Assembly: GCF_027622945.1 (NCBI RefSeq)
Contig: NZ_JAPZVQ010000009.1
Location: 17,453 to 51,091, forward strand
DNA length: 33,639 nt
Direction of reading: 5' to 3'
Source: Glycomyces lechevalierae
Lineage (GTDB): Bacteria > Actinomycetota > Actinomycetes > Mycobacteriales > Micromonosporaceae
The notes under the pieces: generated by a model
Database searches by the model: none
What the model was told of the DNA's origin: nothing
What the model saw: the letters and a program-made list of their open reading frames with translations, nothing else
Position numbers and translations under genes: made by a program
Shown here: positions 1 through 6,182 of the stretch, piece by piece
Position numbering within the stretch: position 1 is the first letter of the stretch
Layout: each line of letters opens with the position of its first letter

Positions 1-102
1 CCCCCCCCCCCCCCCCCCCCCAACCCCCCCCCCCCCCCCCCCCCCCGGGCGCCCGCCCCCCCCCCCCCCGCGCCCCCCCCCCCCCACGGTCGGTTCTCGG
101 TA
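1..102. other. Low-complexity C tract at the left edge, probable sequencing artefact
   Basis: Nearly pure C with a few interruptions. Read outward from the contig (on the minus strand) it is poly-G, and the right edge of the window is also poly-G when read outward. That symmetry is typical of no-signal G calls at read ends rather than of real DNA. The region holds no gene I can support, and the terminator of the neighbouring dimethylargininase-like gene is lost in it. Confidence 0.7.
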
Positions 103-116
103 CTACTGCGGTCCGG

Positions 117-965
117 TCACCGGCGCAGTTCGGCGGTGCAGCACTTGACGGAGCCGCCGCCCTTCTTGAGCTCGGAGAGGTCGACGGGGACGGTCTCGTA
201 CCCGGCGGCGCGGAGCTTCTCGGCGAAGCCGACGGCCTCGGCGTTGATGACGACGTTGCGGCCGTCCGACACGAAGTTCAGGCCGAACCCGGCGGCGTCC
301 TCGGCGTCGGCGATCACCGCGTCGGGGAAGAGCCGTTCGAGCAGCATGCGGCTGCCCGGGGCGAACGCATCGGGGTAGTAGGCGATGTTGTCGTCGTCGA
401 GGGGCGCGAGCGCGGTGTCGAGGTGGTAGTAGCGGGGGTCGACCAGACGCAGCGAGACGACGGGGCGGCCGAACACGTCGGCGGCCTCGGCGTGGGCGCG
501 GGCGTCGGTCCGGAAGCCCCAGCCGGCGAGGATGAGCTCGCGGCCGGGCAGGTAGGTGAAGTCGCCTTCGCCTTCGTTGATGAACTCGGGCTTGGAGAAC
601 TTCCAGCCGGAGGTGCGGTACCACTTCTCGTGGGCGTCGGCCTCGGGGCGGCGTTCGGGGTAGCGGAAGCTCGCGCCGTAGGCGATGCCGTCGACCACGA
701 AGGCGCCGTTGGCGGAGTAGACCATGTCGGGCAGGCCGGGCTCGGGCTCGATGGTGAGGACTTCGTGGCCGAGAGCGGTGTAGGCGTCGGCGAGGGCTTC
801 CCACTGGGCGCAGGCGAGCGTGGCGTCGACGGGGGCGGTCGTGTCCATCCAAGGGTTGATGGCGTACTCGACGGCGTAGTAGGCGGGGCGGCACAAGAGG
901 TACGTGCGGCGGCCGGGCGACCGGGTCGCGGGCGCCGCGGCAGGTGAAGAACTGTGTTTCTCCAT
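117..965 (-). CDS. ddaH: Dimethylargininase / amidinotransferase-family hydrolase
   Basis: A 282-residue protein of the guanidine-modifying (pentein) superfamily, most like actinobacterial dimethylargininases, which hydrolyse N-omega-methylated arginines to citrulline and methylamines in the cytoplasm. The family start motif is seen as EYAINPWMD at residues 33-41. A DxxYxAN-type substrate-side motif is at 80-86 (DMVYSAN), the catalytic His is in RYYHLDTAL (His181), and the nucleophilic Cys lies in the C-terminal GGGSVKCCTAEL (Cys275 or Cys276). The length fits the family. The first 20 residues are Ser/Ala/Pro-rich and poorly conserved, and no clear ribosome site precedes the ATG, so the start could be slightly internal. 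The protein could instead be another amidinohydrolase of the same fold; the exact substrate is not readable. It stands alone at the contig edge, so any ornithine/arginine catabolic partner gene is out of view. Confidence 0.85.
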   Translation of the reverse strand: MEKHSSSPAAAPATRSPGRRTYLLCRPAYYAVEYAINPWMDTTAPVDATLACAQWEALADAYTALGHEVLTIEPEPGLPDMVYSANGAFVVDGIAYGASFRYPERRPEADAHEKWYRTSGWKFSKPEFINEGEGDFTYLPGRELILAGWGFRTDARAHAEAADVFGRPVVSLRLVDPRYYHLDTALAPLDDDNIAYYPDAFAPGSRMLLERLFPDAVIADAEDAAGFGLNFVSDGRNVVINAEAVGFAEKLRAAGYETVPVDLSELKKGGGSVKCCTAELRR

Positions 966-1108
966 GGCGCGAGTTTAGACAGCCGAAAGCCCCGGCACGC
1001 AACCCCAGGGCCAAGGACACACCGGAGTGTGACCAACCCACCTCACCAGGCACGTCGCAAGGAGACTCCGAGGCGCCGAAGCCGGCCGCCGCGCCGCTCC
1101 GAATCGCT

Positions 1109-1237
1109 CGGCTCGGCGGCTCGGCGGCTCGGCGGCTCGGCGGCTCGGCGGCTCGGCGGCTCGGCGGCTCGGCGGCTCGGCGGCTCGGCGGCTCGGCGGC
1201 TCGGCGGCTCGGCGGCTCGGCGGCTCGGCGGCTCGGC
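1109..1237. repeat. 8-bp tandem repeat, about 16 copies
   Basis: Essentially perfect tandem copies of the unit GGCTCGGC fill this stretch. Because 8 is not a multiple of 3, translation of any frame gives a 24-bp (8-residue) periodic Arg/Ala/Gly/Ser peptide, which creates spurious long open frames. The unit has two GG pairs, so the + strand could form two-layer G-quadruplexes. The array begins about 145 bp upstream of the dimethylargininase-like start codon. Copy number of such an array is prone to slippage and to short-read misassembly. Confidence 0.9.
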
Positions 1238-1300
1238 TCCGATGATGATCTCCGCTCCTTCCCGAATGGATCCGGGCCGGGCTCTCTTTTTTGGGGGCCT

Positions 1301-1342
1301 CCCCCTCCCCCCCACCCACCCACCCCGCCCCCTCGCCCACCC
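1301..1342 (-). other. G-quadruplex-type motif on the minus strand
   Basis: On the + strand there are eight C runs of 3-7 bases separated by single bases or very short spacers (runs at 1301-1305, 1307-1313, 1315-1317, 1319-1321, 1323-1326, 1328-1332, 1336-1338, 1340-1342). The minus strand therefore carries well over four G runs of at least three with one-base loops, the pattern of a very stable G-quadruplex. It lies just beyond the Tad operon terminator in the direction of transcription. It could also be sequencing noise in a hard-to-read tract. Confidence 0.5.
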
Positions 1343-1388
1343 GCCGCCTTCCTGCACGCCAGTTATCGGTTGGTGTCGTTCGTTGTGC

Positions 1389-1425
1389 CCGGTCCCGGCG
1401 GCCTGGCCTTGGCCGCCGGGACCGG
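1389..1425 (-). terminator. Hairpin terminator of the Tad operon
   Basis: A perfect 15-bp stem (1389-1403 pairing with 1411-1425, loop of 7) starts 57 bases after the last Tad-operon stop codon. There is no U run, which is common for actinobacterial terminators. Confidence 0.65.
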
Positions 1426-1481
1426 TTGCCGCTGTGTACGGGCAGATGCCTGGCCGGCGTGCCCGCTCGCTGCGATGCTGT

Positions 1482-2027
1482 CTATTCGACCGCTACCGGA
1501 CCTGCCCGGGATACCGCTCGGGCTGGGCCGAAGGCCGCTGGGAGGCCGTTCGGGGTCTCGTCCACGTGGACCGTCACCTCCAGTTCGTTCACCTCGCATC
1601 CTTGGAACTCGGCCTCGGACCGCTCGACCATCTCCTGCGCCGCCGCGCATGCCTCGCCTTCACCGAACAGGACCCGCGCCGCTCCTGCCAGCGCCGCCGC
1701 GTCGGCTGCGCCTTGGGCTCGGTGGCGGGCGGCGCTCGCTTGGCCGAGGGCTGTGAAGGCGATCGCCGAGACCAACAGCGCTGCTGTCACTCCGGTTGCG
1801 AGGACCGTCGCTGAGCCCCGCTCTTTGTCGGCCGCGGGGCGCCTTGTCGCTGCTTTCGCCTTCTCAAGCTCAGCTCGTGGTGGCGGCTCCGGCTTGCTTC
1901 CGGCGGTCGGGCTCGTTGCCGGCTTTCGTTCTTTCTGCATCGGCCGGGTTGTCGCCGGGTCTTGTTCGCTGGCGTTGTCGCGCTGTGCGGCGGTGCCTCG
2001 CCTCGGTTCACTCCTTTCCTTTCTCAT
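1482..2027 (-). CDS. TadE-like pilus-associated protein (Rv3654c-like)
   Basis: Last gene of the Tad operon, 181 residues. A polar basic N-terminal stretch of about 75 residues (rich in Lys, Arg, Glu, Pro) precedes the typical start of the domain, RGSATVLATG, then a hydrophobic helix and the ASAARHRAQGAADAAALAGA motif region characteristic of TadE/G-type and Rv3654c-like proteins. The gene occupies the position of Rv3654c in the mycobacterial locus. In that family it is a small membrane protein of the Flp pilus machinery with no defined biochemical activity. It overlaps tadE by ATGA (2024-2027). The mycobacterial relative is, from memory, roughly half as long, so the N-terminal extension is the odd part. 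Codons in the extension (AGA, AAG, CGA, TCA) are less GC-biased than in neighbouring genes. Unlike TadE it lacks Glu at the fifth position after the putative leader Gly. Confidence 0.75.
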   Translation of the reverse strand: MRKERSEPRRGTAAQRDNASEQDPATTRPMQKERKPATSPTAGSKPEPPPRAELEKAKAATRRPAADKERGSATVLATGVTAALLVSAIAFTALGQASAARHRAQGAADAAALAGAARVLFGEGEACAAAQEMVERSEAEFQGCEVNELEVTVHVDETPNGLPAAFGPARAVSRAGPVAVE

Positions 2028-2536
2028 TGGGGCAGACCCGGTTCCATCGGGGCGGCGGCTTCGGCGGTGATGTCCATCGGCGGTGTCAGCGCGCCGAGCG
2101 GCCGCACGGGTGCGGTCACTACCGCGCGGGCGACGGTGTCGTCGCTCGAGACTGCGACCGTTGCGCCGTCGGGCAGATAGGCCGCGGCGACCGCTTGGGC
2201 GTCTTCGCCTCTTGCCGCCGCGATCGCCGCGCTGTTGGCGGCGTCGATGGCGCGGACCTTCATGCCGACGGCCGACACCGCCCACAGGCCGAGCGCCAGC
2301 ACCGCGACCACGGCTGGCAGGACGGCCGCCAGTTCGGCGGTCACGAAGCCGCTCTCGGCTCCTCGGCGCTTGCCGCGGTCCTCGTCCGGTGGTGGTTTTG
2401 CGCGGGGGCTCTTGCTTCTTGGTCGGCGTTTCGGCGTTTTCTCCGAGTCTGGTCTTCGGTGGGCGCTCCGGGCCGAGGGAGGCGGCGGGTCCGCTCGGAC
2501 CTGGTGCTTCGCAGCGGTTCGGTTGGCGGTGTTCAT
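2024..2536 (-). CDS. tadE: TadE-family pseudopilin
   Basis: A 170-residue TadE-like minor pilin. The core is GFVTAELAAV followed by a single hydrophobic helix (about residues 71-92) and an extracytoplasmic domain ending near residue 170. Gly before FVTAEL together with Glu at +5 matches the type IVb prepilin processing pattern, so a prepilin peptidase (not in this window) would be expected to cut there. About 68 residues of Pro/Arg/Lys-rich sequence precede the cleavage site, far more than the short basic leader normal for this family. The start is the ATG that overlaps the stop of the flp-like gene by ATGA (2533-2536); there is no strong independent ribosome site, which suggests translational coupling. 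The stop overlaps the next gene in the same way. Position and order match Rv3655c. Confidence 0.8.
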   Translation of the reverse strand: MNTANRTAAKHQVRADPPPPSARSAHRRPDSEKTPKRRPRSKSPRAKPPPDEDRGKRRGAESGFVTAELAAVLPAVVAVLALGLWAVSAVGMKVRAIDAANSAAIAAARGEDAQAVAAAYLPDGATVAVSSDDTVARAVVTAPVRPLGALTPPMDITAEAAAPMEPGLPQ

Positions 2537-3186
2537 GACAGGGCCCGTTCGATGAGGTCGGACAGCGCGGTCTGGACCGGCCCTGAGGTGAGCACTTTCA
2601 GCAGGACGCCGGCGAAGGCCACGGCGGCGAGGGTGCCGACTGCGTATTCGGCGGTGCTCATGCCGCTCTCGCCGCGCACTCTCGAGGCGAATCGGTCGCT
2701 CCAGCTCGGTTTCACGGTGGCCCGCATTCGGCCGGGGCTCCATTCGTCCTCGGGCCTCGGCCGCGGGCTCGGGCGGCGCTTCGGGTCGGTCGGGCGCTCG
2801 TCGGTGAGGGTCGATGGGCCTGCGGTGATCGGGGTCCGGCTCCGGTTCGAGCCCGGAGACCAGGGCTTGGTCGCGGTTGCGGACGCGACTGCGCTCGTCT
2901 GGGGGCTTGTTGCCGGTTGGTCGGTCTTCGGCTGTCGTTCCGACTGGTCGGGCTTGGCTTCCTGGTCCGGTTGTGGGGCGCGCTGGTCGGGGTTTTTCGG
3001 TTGGTCGAAGTCGCAGAGGCGGCCGCATGCGGGCCTCGGGTGGGTGCCGCCGGGTTCGCAGGCGGGTTGCCTGCGGCTTTCGGGGCGGCAGGCGGTCTGG
3101 CAGGTGTCGGGTCGGGAAGGTGCCCAGTGGTCGCTCCGGTCGCGGCGGGTCGGGAGGGCCATCGTGGTGTGGGTGTTCGCGTGCAT
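2533..3186 (-). CDS. Flp-type pilin (DUF4244-like) with a long N-terminal extension
   Basis: The C-terminal 45 residues are a clear Flp/DUF4244 pilin: ESGMSTAEYAVGTLAAV, then a hydrophobic helix and a short tail. Gly followed by MSTAEY gives the exact type IVb signature G-x4-E-Y, so the mature pilin would start at MSTAEY and be about 43 residues. The reading frame stays open for about 150 residues upstream, rich in Pro, Arg, Asp and Gln. The ATG at 3186 has a good ribosome site (GAGAGG about 8 bases upstream), so I give this long form of 217 residues. The alternative is the ATG at 2727, which gives a normal 64-residue prepilin with a weaker GGAG upstream. The gene starts 51 bases after tadC and overlaps tadE by ATGA. 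It would be the main structural subunit of the Flp pilus. Confidence 0.65.
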   Translation of the reverse strand: MHANTHTTMALPTRRDRSDHWAPSRPDTCQTACRPESRRQPACEPGGTHPRPACGRLCDFDQPKNPDQRAPQPDQEAKPDQSERQPKTDQPATSPQTSAVASATATKPWSPGSNRSRTPITAGPSTLTDERPTDPKRRPSPRPRPEDEWSPGRMRATVKPSWSDRFASRVRGESGMSTAEYAVGTLAAVAFAGVLLKVLTSGPVQTALSDLIERALS

Positions 3187-3237
3187 CGCGGTTTCCTCTC
3201 TTCGGTTGTCGGGCGGTGGTGCCCGGGGACGGTGCGG

Positions 3238-3837
3238 TCAGAGGCCGGAGGCCAGGGTGTCGGAGACGATGCCGAGCACCACCGGGCTGATTCCGGCGAT
3301 CACGAAGGCGGGCAGGAAGCACAGGCACAGTGGGCCGACGAGGGCCACTGCGGCGCGTCCGGCGCGTTCTTCGGTTCGGGTGCGGAGTTCGGAGCGGATC
3401 GAGGCCGCTAGTTGTTCGAGGCCTGCGGCGATGGCGGCGCCGGAGTCGCCTGATCGGTCGAGTTGGCGGGCCAGGCGTGCGGCGCCTGGCAGTCTGCCGA
3501 GTTCGGGGAGTGCTTCGGTGGCGGTGGCGCCGAGGTGGATCGCTCCGGCGAAGCGGTTGAGGCGGTCGCCGATCTCGTGGTCGTCGGCTTCGGCGACGGC
3601 GAAAGCGGCCTGCGGGAACGGGGCCCCGGCTCGCATGCAGGCGGCGAGGAGGTCGAGCGTCCAGGGCCAGGACGGGGCGAGCCGGTCGGCGGCGGTTCGC
3701 TCGGCGCGGTCCGGGTCGACTCGGAGGAGGCGGGCGGTGAGCCACCAGGCGCCGAAGCCCGCGACGATGCCGGTGATACCGCCGATGGCGAACGCGGTGG
3801 CGACGCCCGCGACTGGGCCGACGAGTTTGCGAAGCAT
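3238..3837 (-). CDS. tadC: TadC-like inner-membrane protein (type II secretion F family)
   Basis: A 199-residue polytopic protein with a hydrophobic N-terminal segment (about residues 5-37). A cytoplasmic domain with the GspF-like pattern follows (AACMRAGAPFPQAA, then a Leu-rich helical region and LARQLDRSGDSGAAIAAGL), ending in hydrophobic C-terminal helices (GPLCLCFLPAFVIAGISPVV). It belongs to the T2SSF/TadBC family that forms the membrane platform for pilus assembly together with TadB. Its ATG shares one base with the TadB stop (TGATG), so the two are coupled. Order and size match Rv3657c. Confidence 0.85.
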   Translation of the reverse strand: MLRKLVGPVAGVATAFAIGGITGIVAGFGAWWLTARLLRVDPDRAERTAADRLAPSWPWTLDLLAACMRAGAPFPQAAFAVAEADDHEIGDRLNRFAGAIHLGATATEALPELGRLPGAARLARQLDRSGDSGAAIAAGLEQLAASIRSELRTRTEERAGRAAVALVGPLCLCFLPAFVIAGISPVVLGIVSDTLASGL

Positions 3838-4517
3838 CAGGAACTCCTGGAGTTGACGGAGGCGATGAGCGCGCCGGTCCAGGCGAGCCCGGCGGCTTGG
3901 AGGGCCATCGCGGTCGCGGCCGCGCCGATGCCGGCTGGGCTGGCGAACAGGAACGCGACGGCTTGGACGCCGAGTGCGACTTCACCGAGGGCGACTCCGG
4001 CGACGGGCAGGGCGACGAGGAGCGCGGCGGTCGCGCGGATCGAAGCGGTCTGCGCTCCGGCTCGGGCGGCGGCTTGGTCGTCGTCGTTGAGGTGGTCGGC
4101 GAGTCTGCGGCAGAGTTCCGCGGCGGGTGCGCCGAGTTCGGCCGCGATGCGGAGCGCGGCGCGGAGTCGGCGGGCGGTGGCGGTGGCTTCGGCGGGCCAT
4201 TCGGGTTCGGCTGCGGCGACGGCGTGCGCCGGGTCGGTCCCTGCGGCGAGGTCGGCGGCCAGGTAGGCGACGGTGTCGGCGGCGGCGCGTCGGGCTTCGC
4301 GGGTGTGTTTGCGGCGCAGTGCGAGATGCCAGGCGATGACGGCCGCTGCGGTGTAGATCGCGGTGATCGCTGCCGCGGTCGCCGCTGCGAGCGGGCCGAG
4401 GCCGCCGTCGTGGCGGAATCCGGCGAGCCAGGCGGCGAGGCCGGCGGTGAGCACGGCCGAGATCGCTGCGGTCGCTTTGGGGCGGTGGGTGACGAGTGCG
4501 ATGACGATGGCGGTCAT
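3837..4517 (-). CDS. tadB: TadB-like inner-membrane protein (type II secretion F family)
   Basis: A 226-residue protein with two N-terminal hydrophobic segments (about 14-32 and 42-66), a GspF-like helical domain in the middle (VAYLAADLAAGTDPAHAVAAA, then ELGAPAAELCRRLADHL) and C-terminal hydrophobic helices. It pairs with TadC as the assembly platform. The start at 4517 has a strong ribosome site (AAGGGAG 7-8 bases upstream) and overlaps the preceding small ORF by ATGA. Mycobacterial TadB genes are of similar modest size, shorter than the proteobacterial ones. Confidence 0.82.
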   Translation of the reverse strand: MTAIVIALVTHRPKATAAISAVLTAGLAAWLAGFRHDGGLGPLAAATAAAITAIYTAAAVIAWHLALRRKHTREARRAAADTVAYLAADLAAGTDPAHAVAAAEPEWPAEATATARRLRAALRIAAELGAPAAELCRRLADHLNDDDQAAARAGAQTASIRATAALLVALPVAGVALGEVALGVQAVAFLFASPAGIGAAATAMALQAAGLAWTGALIASVNSRSS

Positions 4518-4711
4518 GCGGTGTCTCCCTTCGGGTTTCGGCCTGCGGTCCGGTGTTTTCGGGGTGCGATGCGGCCCATCTGCGGGGGCGGGAGGCTCGC
4601 TTCCTTGTCGGGTCGTGGAGCCGCGGTGTGTCCACTGCGGCGGATGCGGGCTGGCCAGGTGCAGCGTCGACGGCCGGGAGGTGAAGCGGATGCGGTGGCG
4701 ATGGTGGTCAT
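4514..4711 (-). CDS. Small ORF between tadA and tadB, 65 residues, unknown
   Basis: I do not recognise this protein. It is basic, Pro/Arg-rich, without a membrane segment or motif, and contains two Cys-free halves around QMGRIAP. The reasons to list it are positional: its ATG overlaps the stop of the upstream small ORF by ATGA, its own stop overlaps the tadB ATG by ATGA, and AGGGAG sits about 8 bases before its start. Third-position GC is lower than in tadA or tadB, which argues against strong coding selection. It may be a real coupling peptide, or a translated linker that keeps ribosomes moving from tadA to tadB. Confidence 0.4.
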   Translation of the reverse strand: MTTIATASASPPGRRRCTWPARIRRSGHTAAPRPDKEASLPPPQMGRIAPRKHRTAGRNPKGDTA

Positions 4712-5013
4712 GGTCGGCGCTCCCTTATGGGTGATCGGTCGGACTGGGATCCATGGCGGTGGACCGCGATCGGCGGTGAGGTTTCGGTGGGTGGTGGCAG
4801 GGTGCCGCAGGTGGAGCGCTGCGGCGGTCGGTTCAGGGGCCTCCGATGTGTGGTTGGCCCGGCGCGGCACCGACGGTCCCGAAACCCCGGCCGGTCCGGG
4901 CCGCTTCGGCCTTGACGCGACGGGTGGTTGCTGTCTTGGAGCGGCCGTGACTGTCGATGCGGGCGGGCCTGTGGTTTCGGGTGGGGGTCTTTCGGGCTGA
5001 CGAAGATGCTCAT
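4708..5013 (-). CDS. Small ORF directly after tadA, 101 residues, unknown
   Basis: An unrecognised Pro/Arg/Ser-rich protein starting MSIFVSPKDPHPKPQ. Its ATG overlaps the tadA stop by ATGA (5010-5013) with AGAGAG a few bases upstream, and its stop overlaps the next small ORF by ATGA (4708-4711). No domain, signal peptide or membrane helix is seen. Codon third positions are mixed (many CGA, CCA, TCA, CAT), unlike the strongly GC-ending codons of tadA. In the mycobacterial locus as I remember it tadA is followed directly by tadB, so this and the next ORF are an insertion. Composition resembles the N-terminal extensions of the three pilin-like genes downstream. Confidence 0.4.
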   Translation of the reverse strand: MSIFVSPKDPHPKPQARPHRQSRPLQDSNHPSRQGRSGPDRPGFRDRRCRAGPTTHRRPLNRPPQRSTCGTLPPPTETSPPIAVHRHGSQSDRSPIRERRP

Positions 5014-6182
5014 GCGTTCCGCTCTCTCAGAAGGCGTTCGAGACTCCCGGCGCTCGGGCCCGGCCCGTGGCGGGTCCAGGCGGTGGTGACCGTCGGCTGC
5101 GGGTTTCTCGCGTCGCCGGTCTCGATCAGGGCTATCTCGGCCACTTGGCGGCCGGTGCCGTTGCGTCGCAGGTGGATGACGACTCGGAGCGCGGCGACGA
5201 GTTGGGCGTGGAGCCCTTCGCGTGGCAGACCGTGCGGGAGGGCGAGGGCTTCGAGTCGCGCGGTCGCGTCGGCGGCCGCGTTGCAGTGCAACGTGCCCGC
5301 GCCGCCTTCGTGGCCGGTGTTGAGGGCCCCGAGGAGTTCGATCACCTCGGCGCCGCGGCATTCGCCGACGACGATCCGGTCCGGGCGCATCCGCAGGGAC
5401 TGGCGGACGAGCGCGGCCAGGTCGACCTCGCCCGCGCCCTCGATGTTCGCCGGGCGCGATTCGAGGGTGAGGGTGTGCGGATGGCCCGGGGCGAGTTCGG
5501 CGGCGTCCTCGACGATGACGATGCGTTCCTCCTCGGGCGCGTGCGAGAGCAGGCTCGCGAGGAGCGTGGTCTTACCAGTGCCGGTACCCCCAGTCACGAC
5601 GAAGGCGAGTCGGGCCTTCACTATGCGCAGCAGCAGATCCGCCATGTCCGCGGTGAGCGTGTCCGCTTCGACGAGCTGGGTGAGCGTGAACGCTTTGGAC
5701 CGGTGTGTGCGGAAGGACAGGTACGGGCCGCCGGTGGCGATCGGTGCGAGGACGGCGTGGAAGCGGGTGCCGTCCGGGAGGCGCACGTCCGCGTACGGGC
5801 TGCCCGCGTCGAGGCGTCGTCCGGCCGCCGCGGCGAGGCGGCAGGCGAGGGAGCGGATCGCGTCGGGTGTGCCGAGGCGGACCGCGACGGGCAGGAGTCC
5901 ATCTCCGCGGTCGGCCCAGACGCCGCCGGCGCCGTTGACGACGACGTCGGTGACCTCGGGGTCGTCGAGCAGCGGTTGGAGTGGGCCGGCGCCGATGAGG
6001 TCGTCGCTCAGGGCCGCCGAGAGTTGCAGCAGCGAGGCCTGGTCGGGCGGCGCGGCTCCGGCGGCGCACAGGGCCTTGACGATGTCCGCTTTGGCCGATC
6101 CGCCGGTCCGGGTGCGGTTCGCACCGGGGCGGGTCTGGGCGGCGAGTTGGCGGCGGACGCGGGTGATGAGTTCGAGGTTCAT
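5010..6182 (-). CDS. tadA: Tad pilus assembly ATPase (secretion ATPase, GspE/VirB11 family)
   Basis: A 390-residue cytoplasmic hexameric ATPase that powers Flp pilus assembly. Seen in order: an N-terminal helical domain; the IGAGPLQPLL and DPEVTDVVVNG region (about 63-83) typical of TadA/CpaF; Walker A GGTGTGKTT at 198-206; the Asp box IVIVEDAAEL; the RQSLRMRPDRIVVGECRG Walker B/His-box region near 255-272; and AGTLHCN. The start is the ATG at 6182, overlapping the stop of the upstream ssd gene by ATGA; open frame further upstream is only a shadow of ssd. The C-terminal stop overlaps the next small ORF. Length and order match Rv3659c. Confidence 0.93.
   Translation of the reverse strand: MNLELITRVRRQLAAQTRPGANRTRTGGSAKADIVKALCAAGAAPPDQASLLQLSAALSDDLIGAGPLQPLLDDPEVTDVVVNGAGGVWADRGDGLLPVAVRLGTPDAIRSLACRLAAAAGRRLDAGSPYADVRLPDGTRFHAVLAPIATGGPYLSFRTHRSKAFTLTQLVEADTLTADMADLLLRIVKARLAFVVTGGTGTGKTTLLASLLSHAPEEERIVIVEDAAELAPGHPHTLTLESRPANIEGAGEVDLAALVRQSLRMRPDRIVVGECRGAEVIELLGALNTGHEGGAGTLHCNAAADATARLEALALPHGLPREGLHAQLVAALRVVIHLRRNGTGRQVAEIALIETGDARNPQPTVTTAWTRHGPGPSAGSLERLLRERNA

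Larger units (their letters stand above)
966..1481. other. Gene-free stretch with tandem repeat, G4-type tract and terminator
   Basis: This gap separates the dimethylargininase-like start from the 3' end of the Tad operon. It holds an 8-bp tandem repeat, a C-run tract that is G-quadruplex-like on the minus strand, and a strong hairpin; each is listed separately. Long open frames exist here on both strands only because an 8-bp repeat cycles through all frames without a stop. I see no gene. Confidence 0.7.

Noticed and set aside
1109..1237. CRISPR array
   Set aside because: The repeat unit is 8 bp in direct tandem without spacers, and there are no cas genes.
1286..1305. T6-G5 next to C runs as a terminator
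   Set aside because: The T run is on the wrong side of the inverted repeat for either strand.
103..1756. Long open frames on both strands across the tandem repeat
   Set aside because: They are open only because an 8-bp repeat without stop codons cycles through all frames. They have no ribosome site, and the products are pure periodic Arg/Ala/Gly/Ser.
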